Positions 58,101-64,000 of a DNA stretch of 64,000 nt are shown here, one piece after another. The notes under the pieces were generated by a model. That model was not told the origin of the DNA. It saw only the letters and a list, made by a program, of their open reading frames with translations, and made no database searches. The stretch is from Microcyclospora pomicola (Eukaryota; Ascomycota; Dothideomycetes; Capnodiales). The stretch is from the NCBI GenBank assembly GCA_002786065.1, contig NHNY01000005.1, forward strand, positions 310,001-374,000. The letters run 5' to 3'. Position 1 is the stretch's first letter, and the number at the start of each line of letters is the position of its first letter. The translations under genes and the position numbers were made by a program.

Positions 58101-58821
58101 GGTAAGGTATGGCGAGGTGAGTAGAGTATACTGAATCTCGCCCACGAGGAACCAGTTGTGACTCGAGTGTGATTGCGAGAGTTGACACTCGATAACGCGA
58201 TTCCATATATATCGGAGGTTTCACAGAGTCATCAAGAATCTATGATGATGCTTGCTAACTTGCCTACACACAATCTGCCCGCAAGAATAGATGTTCGGTG
58301 GCCGGCGTTTATCAACGACACGGGGCAATGTTGATATGACGCGCCAGTTTATTCTACTCACGACTTCTGTCCTCACGCCTTCGAGTTGACAGACTTCCAT
58401 CACCACACTCAGAAGCGCGACATTCAGCTAACTCTCAAGTGCTTGTAAGCAGATCCATCAATTGGATGAGCTGCGTCAATCTGGACTGAGTTGGGAAAAG
58501 CGCATCTGGTGTCTGCCCACGCTTTCGTCTTCAGATGGGCGGCACGTTTTCCACGGCGACTCTTGAATATCGCCGTCGAAGAGGAGTGCCGAAATGTCGA
58601 CAGCTCGAGAACATGGGCTTGTCGTATGTATGACGCTGATCGTGTCCCAGAACAAACCGTTCCTTGCAAGTGGAAATGCTCCAGCTAAGTATCGGAGGTG
58701 GAAATACACCGTAAAGCCATCCTCATAAGCTGGTCGAAGGCATTACGACCAGCTCGTGCTCATCTTTCATTGGCGTGAGCTTCCGTTGCCACCGTCGTAA
58801 ACATCCCAAGCAGCTCAAGCC
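55138..58821. other. Long gene-poor region upstream of veA
   Basis: About 3.7 kb between the veA start and the PKS relic. No gene is supported on either strand. It is C/T-rich in blocks and holds minor simple repeats: CA dinucleotides near 56915, CGCAAC units near 57600, CCCTA units at about 57737-57754 and CT dinucleotides at about 57758-57774. Part is probably veA promoter and leader, and part the flank of the decayed PKS locus. Confidence 0.5.
57737..57774 (+). repeat. CCCTA and CT simple repeats
   Basis: Three to four CCCTA units are followed by about eight CT units. The CCCTA unit lacks the second A of the CCCTAA fungal telomere repeat, so this is not a telomere relic on present evidence. 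Confidence 0.75.
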
Positions 58822-61700
58822 ATGGCGGTACCCATCCTCTTCTTCGAAGACGGATCAGCGCCGATGCATCCCTCGTTCTCACGCATCCTCCAGGCTCGCA
58901 GAGAGGACTCGCTATTATCTCTTTGCCTCGAACGTGCCAGGCTTGCTCTTCAAGATAAGATATGTAAACTCCTCGCGGCCGATCGGATGGGCATGCCAGC
59001 TCTCGCGCGGTTGGAAGATTTGGCCATGCCGCTGGGTCACAGATGGCCAGATCACCAATGCCTTGCCCCAGCTATGCTCGTGATTTTTCAACTGGGCGAG
59101 CTCATTGGGTGAGTTCCGACATCGCGGATACAAGGTAGATGATGCGTGTGTTGACTGGGACGTGTCACAGCTTGTATGAGTCCGCGCCGGAGAAACCGTA
59201 ACCTGACCCTGCCGTGGCTATCATGATTGGTATCTGCGTCCGCCAAATCTCTGCGTTTACCATGAGCCAAGCAAGAAGCTTGACGGAGCTGCTTCCTCGT
59301 GCTGTCGAGTTGGTGCGCCTTGCATTTCGTACCGGCGTCACAGCGACCGTGGTGAAAGATGATCTGGCGCCATCTGACCCAGATGCCTGCTGGGCATTAA
59401 CAGTGTCGAAAGAGATCGATCTCCTCGATAATGATCTGTTATCTCGATGCACAAAGATATTGTAGGTGGAGTTTGAGAGCCTATGTCTTGAGGAGACACT
59501 GCTAACTTCGTATCAAGGGGGTGACGGAGCGCAAGAAGGCGTATGTTAGTGCAGCGTTCAGAAAGGGCCTGACTGTGCAAGGCCCGCCATTAACCCTGAT
59601 GGTATCGAACAGTGGTTGAGTACGCATCGTGAATCAGGGCAGAACGGTGGACATTAGCGATTGCTTAAGTACTCTCCTCACCACGCGCTTCACTTGTATT
59701 CCGATGAGGATATCCTGCATATCATCAGCTCTCCAGGACATTCAGATTGTACTCTGAGCGACTTCACACAGGTTGATAAGGCACCAAGGTTGGTCTCTCC
59801 CGTGACCGGAGACTTCTACCAAGCCGCGCAACGACATGAGTCGCTTAAGAATGTGCTCCACGACACACTCAAAGAGCCCATCGACTGGGAAAGAGGTCAT
59901 TGCAGGGTGCCAGCGTCACGTCGGAGCGTCACACAGGCAAGTATGGGAGGTCAAGCCGTTTGGCCCTGCAATGCTCGCTAAAGCTTTGGTTGCTGCACTC
60001 GACACAGAGGCTGCAAGTGAAGCTACCTTGATCAACGGATTCAGTGCAGTGGGTTCTACGCTATCACGATCGTCGAATAACGAACCGCTCGCCATCGTTG
60101 GCATAACGGGACGATTTCCGGATTCCATAGACTATGAGGACCTTTTCCACAGACCATGAGGAGCTTCGGCGCCTGCTTGAACAAGGTATCAACTGCGCCA
60201 AAGTTGTAAGTCTTCTTACTAATCTCTACGATGCAACGATACTAATAGTGGAACCCAGGTTCCTGGTGATGATTTGGATCAGATTTCTATATCTCCAAGG
60301 ATGGACCGGCCAGGAACCCCACAGGCACGGCGTATGGATGCTTCATGAAACAACCCGAATTATTCGATGCTCGGTTCTTCAACACGTCGCCACGAGAAGC
60401 CAAACAGACAGATCCTCACCAGCGTCTGATCTTGACAACAGCCCATGCAGCTTTGGAAATGTCTGTTTCGTCGTCAATCGTACACCATCTACCCAACTAA
60501 ACCAAGTAGGGACATATTATGGCCAAAATGAAAATGACTAGCGTGTAATCAATGCATCACAGGACATCCAGACGTACTATGTCACAGGGAATGATCGAGC
60601 ATTTGAACCGGTAAGTATCTCGCTCCTACGATGCCATACTGCACTAACATATCGCAGGGACGCAACAATTACCACTTCAAATTCGGCCGGCCAAGTGTCT
60701 GTGTCGATACAGCTTGCTCATCGAGTGCGGTAGCTCTAAACATAGCGTGTAGTGCACTCTGGGCAAAAGTATGCTTGACGGCTGTTGTGGGTGGGATGTT
60801 GCTACTGACAAGTCCCGGTTCCTTTCGCGGCTTGACCAGTGCTCATTCCGCCAACAGCACATTCCGCCAACAGCACAGGGAATCGCCAGACTTTCGATGA
60901 TGCAGCGGATGCCTACTGTCGCGGTGAAGCCATTGGTATTATCGTTGTGAAGAGGCTCTCGGATGCAACGGCCGACAACGATAAAATCCTGGCCACTGTG
61001 CTTGCAGCAGGGACGAACCACTCTGCCAATGCGGTACATCTGACCCATCCTCACGGACCTACACAGGAAACACTTTATAAGAGACTGCTGCATCAAGCTG
61101 AATTACAGCCGTTGACCTCATCGAGATACACGGTACAGGCACCCAGGCTGGGGACGCCACCGGGATAAGTTCCGCGAGCAATGTCTTCACACCAGCATCT
61201 CCCCGCCGTCCGGCCGGCCGACCGTCCATCTTGGTTAAATGCAACGAAGGCCAAGCTTGGCCATGTCGAGTCTGCATTAGCCATCACAGCTCTCATCAAG
61301 ACATTGCTAGCGTTATCAGTTTTTAGTAAGCAGCGGTGTAGACAGCGAAGTCGGTGTCGAAGGCCCAACGGACATGGCTCTGATGCCTGCTCTTTCCGCA
61401 GATGTCAATCCATTACTGAGATTCGTTCGAGACTGCCTCCGGTAAACTCCATGGCCCAGTGCTGGGGTCGATCGATGTCAGCCGTTCAGTCACGGACGGA
61501 GGACGAAGGATGCTCAACACGAAGAAGCAGGATGGGTTTCCACTCTCCCGTGGCTCGCAGCAGTCTGATCCACTGCGGAGAGACGGAATGTGCAGAAGGA
61601 AGCTGGACGGTTGATATCGGGAGAAGTTGGCCACGGTTGACAGCAATTATAAGCAGCCAGGGGCGGCTCGCGGATAGGCACCAACAACCACCTGGCGCAT
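58822..61700 (+). pseudogene. Decayed non-reducing polyketide synthase (SAT and KS domains)
   Basis: Pieces of an NR-PKS run in order on the plus strand. The SAT domain begins at 58822 (MAVPILFFEDGSA, LCLERARLALQDKI), continues after a probable intron at about 59109-59170 (IGICVRQISAF, ARSLTELLPRAVELVRLAFRTG), and includes KKAYVSAAFRKGLTVQGPP and HHALHLYSDEDILHII. The KS starts near 60075 (NEPLAIVGITGRFPDS) and retains TGTAYGCFMKQPELFDARFF, the active-site VCVDTACSSSA (Cys codon 60715-60717), an IEIHGTGTQAGDA motif near 61129 and an ATKAKLGHVE motif near 61255. It is broken by TAA at 59199, TAG at 60539 where a Trp is expected, a 16-bp tandem duplication at 60844-60875 and several frame changes. 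No AT, PT, ACP or TE part was found downstream, so it is also truncated. Intron-like breaks with GT-AG ends persist, so it decayed as DNA and is not a retrocopy. Confidence 0.85.
60844..60875 (+). repeat. 16-bp tandem duplication inside the PKS relic
   Basis: The 16 bases CATTCCGCCAACAGCA occur twice in direct succession. Sixteen is not a multiple of three, so the frame shifts by one. The reading frame of the KS core before the duplication matches the frame after it once one copy is discounted, which shows that this duplication is a real disabling lesion. Confidence 0.9.
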
Positions 61701-62658
61701 AAATGTCCTGCCCACCGCGACACGTGGCAGATGGGATGTGAGGCAGCTATGTAGGATCTGGCACCTTATTCGAGAACACACCACAAGAGAAAGAAGCTGC
61801 GATGGGAACTGCAGCGAGCTGCAGTGTCACGATAAGCTTTGTGGTTGCTTAGCGGTAGTGTAACACCATCTCGTCCCGTCAAGGCTTGTAGGTGTTGAGT
61901 AGTTAGCTGTGACTAGTCTTAGCTGATGAACTAGACTCGGGACTGCACCTTATTGTTGCTTGCACGCGTGATTATAGATCTTAGTTGCCAAGACACGCTC
62001 TGCTCATACAGGTAGCCAGCCTCGTCTATGCATTGCTTTCACGATGCTGTTAGCAGTTGCTAAAGATGTCCGGCTCTGCATCTTGAGTGCATTGTTCCTT
62101 GCCGAAACGGATCTGCGGCGTACCCGTTGTCGGTCTTGGGTGTTGTCTCGCGAGGCACAATATACTTGGCTGGAACGCTTGACGTATGCTAACACAAATG
62201 GGCATTTCTTATTAGCTAAGACTTGACTGGAGGCGAGTTCCTTACGACGTACAAGTCTTCGACGTTGTATTCAGGTAAAGAGACATCGCTGCCACGTTTT
62301 TAGCAAGGTCTCGGGCGCCGAGCCCAGCTCTATCGCTAGCTTCGGGACTTATACGCTGACTTCGGCCGAGGGAGGACTTGACTACCAGAACCACTATAGT
62401 AGTCCCCGGACAAAGGCTGAACTGGACAACAGCAGTGCGTGATGATCGGGAATTATATCGACCGTGGCTCGGGCATAGGCCAGGAATTGCGTTCCTGCTA
62501 ATTGTTGATGCCTAGCTGGCTTGAAGGCGAGTGATCATGCAGATGTCCATACAAAGATCCTGCATCGGCTCGACGCTGCGAGCCCGTACATTCACCACAC
62601 CATACGCTGCACAGCGATTTCCTAACATTTGACTCAGCCCTCGTACGATAACATCAAG
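61701..62658. other. Region between the PKS relic and the reductase gene
   Basis: About 950 bases with no recognisable PKS domain or other gene. It may contain further decayed PKS sequence that has lost all motifs. The promoter of the FMN reductase-like gene should lie near its right end. Confidence 0.4.
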
Positions 62659-63312
62659 ATGCCCCGCGGCGCCGCCAATGTCGGCGTGATCATCTGCAGC
62701 ACGCGCAAACCACGCGCGGGTCCACAGATCGTTGACTTTGTCGTCGATACGATCAAGTCCACGACCTCGCTACGAGGCGGCCACAGCGTCGAGCCCGCCT
62801 TGACGATCATCGACCTGCAAGAGCGAAACCTGCCCATGTTCGACGAGTCGGACGTGCCGTCGCAGATCTTCGATCTCAGCGACTACGACCACGCGCACAC
62901 GCGGGCGTGGAGCGCCGAGGTGCAGAGCTACGACGGCTTCATCTTCGTCGTGCCGCAGTACAACTGGGGCTATCCGGCGCCGATCAAGAACGCCATCGAC
63001 TTCTTGTACAACGAATGGAAGGGCAAGCCGGCCATGATCGTCAGCTACGGGGGTCGAGGCGGCGGACGGTGTAACGCGCAGCTCAGAGAGGTCTTGTGTG
63101 GCGTGCGTATGCTGCCGACCACCAAGACCGTCGAGCTTGCGATGCCCAGCCGGGACTATTTGATCGAAGCGGCACGGGGCCGCGAGATGGGACTCGATGG
63201 CACCTCGGACAAAGGCGTCTGGAACGGCCAGCGCAAGAACATCTCGGCGGCGTACGCTGAACTGCTCGAGCTGATGTCTGCAAATGTGAGAGATTTTCCT
63301 TCCTTGATATGA
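62659..63312 (+). CDS. NAD(P)H-dependent FMN reductase-like flavoprotein
   Basis: A single-exon 217-residue protein from the first ATG (MPRGAANVGVIICST). The flavodoxin-like fold is clear: GVIICSTRKPRAGPQIVDF forms the phosphate loop, DLQERNLPMFDE follows, and YDGFIFVVPQYNWGYPAPIK with NAIDFLYNEWKGKPAMIVSY and GGRGGG is the typical NADPH-dependent FMN reductase/azoreductase-type core. The family reduces flavin, quinones or metal ions with NAD(P)H. The tail after LELMSAN could continue over a small intron (a GTGAGA string follows), but I found no strong evidence and keep the simple stop at 63310-63312. The gene looks intact, unlike the neighbouring PKS, and it may be unrelated to it. Confidence 0.82.
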   Translation: MPRGAANVGVIICSTRKPRAGPQIVDFVVDTIKSTTSLRGGHSVEPALTIIDLQERNLPMFDESDVPSQIFDLSDYDHAHTRAWSAEVQSYDGFIFVVPQYNWGYPAPIKNAIDFLYNEWKGKPAMIVSYGGRGGGRCNAQLREVLCGVRMLPTTKTVELAMPSRDYLIEAARGREMGLDGTSDKGVWNGQRKNISAAYAELLELMSANVRDFPSLI

Positions 63313-64000
63313 AATGTTCCGAGGGGTACAGGCTGACGACATCTCGATCGACACTTGTAGAAAGTGCAAAAGGCGATGAAATCTTCACGGGTTTTCATGG
63401 GTCTCGCGAAGGAAAAGTTCTTCGGGAAACGACCCCAGGAAACAGCGCATCATACGTGATAAATAGGACTCAGGGATGGCAGGACAGCTACGGGAGCAGC
63501 AGATCATACTAGGCGCAGAGAATCATGTAAAGCAGTAGTATTGGTATCGTCATTCCGACGGTCTAGATCAGGTGTTTCGCGATATCACATGCAGAGTGCG
63601 ACGTTTGGAATCTATCCATGTAGCGATCTGACCACGGCCGGACCACGGCGGACGACCTTCGTGCCCGCAATCCCGCAGGAATGGAGCCCATATAGCTACC
63701 ATCAGCGACACCATCTAGGCGAGTGATCGGTCTCGATATGGCGACTGTACCTGTCGTGCGAAGCTTAATAGAAGGACTTAGAGCTGCAGAGGGGTATGCT
63801 GATGATGAGAGCTATCTGTATACAGAGTCGGCAGGGTTGAGCGGTGTAAATGAGGTGGTGGGTGGGGAGAGTAGGTGTCTCCATTATGATTGTCATTCAT
63901 CATCACAAATTACATGTAGGATCTGCGAACAATCGTCGTGCTCAACAGTCGTGATGAGCGATACCGACTACTCTAGGCAGAAAACGGCATCGGACCAGAG
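63313..64000. other. Right-end intergenic region
   Basis: About 690 bases. Short frames only, and no recognised gene or element. It may include the edge of a gene beyond the window. Confidence 0.35.

Noticed and set aside
53251-64000. A functional secondary-metabolite gene cluster around veA
   Set aside because: The only backbone enzyme is broken and truncated, and no transporter, transcription factor or tailoring set accompanies the single flavin reductase.

Overview
The window is nuclear DNA of a filamentous ascomycete (Pezizomycotina). The evidence is single-gene transcription units, many short GT-AG introns (about 50-114 nt, one of 179 nt) with CTGAC/CTAAC-like branch sites, long C/T- and C/A-rich leaders, and lineage-typical genes: the velvet regulator veA, a STRIPAK subunit of the HAM-2/Far11 type, and a relic non-reducing polyketide synthase (NR-PKS). 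The style of the hypothetical proteins suggests Dothideomycetes, but I cannot prove a genus. Every spliced model below was assembled by hand, and all exon lengths sum to multiples of three.

Layout. 1-7.4 kb: secreted GH5 glucanase, tif6, a pyridoxal-reductase-like aldo/keto reductase, and rcf2 (minus). 7.8-19.7 kb: rrp36, an AT-hook-like unknown (minus), a long empty stretch, set2, a Pop8-like RNase P/MRP subunit (minus), and an unknown protein. 20-31 kb: cog1, a proline-rich unknown, a repeat-rich gap, and gpi13 (minus). 31-42 kb: three minus-strand genes, namely a small single-pass membrane protein, a large unknown nuclear-type protein, and the STRIPAK subunit. 42-52 kb: atp2, vps55, pre5, cax4 and an RBR ubiquitin ligase. 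53-64 kb: veA, a long gene-poor stretch upstream of it, a decayed NR-PKS, and an NAD(P)H-dependent FMN reductase-like gene.

Most genes are housekeeping: ribosome biogenesis (tif6, rrp36), RNase P/MRP, respiration (atp2, rcf2), Golgi and endosome traffic (cog1, vps55), GPI anchors and dolichol recycling (gpi13, cax4), the proteasome and ubiquitin (pre5, the RBR ligase), and chromatin (set2). Their clustering does not suggest an operon or a working biosynthetic cluster.

The less ordinary content is in two places. A 781-bp element with long terminal inverted repeats and a 5-bp flanking duplication sits inside the shared upstream region of the divergent genes vps55 and pre5; its two arms differ mainly by RIP-like CpA-to-TpA changes. 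At 58.8-61.7 kb an NR-PKS (SAT and KS domains only) has decayed by stops, frame changes and a 16-bp tandem duplication, while its intron positions and KS active-site motifs are still readable. No tRNA, rRNA or CRISPR was recognised.
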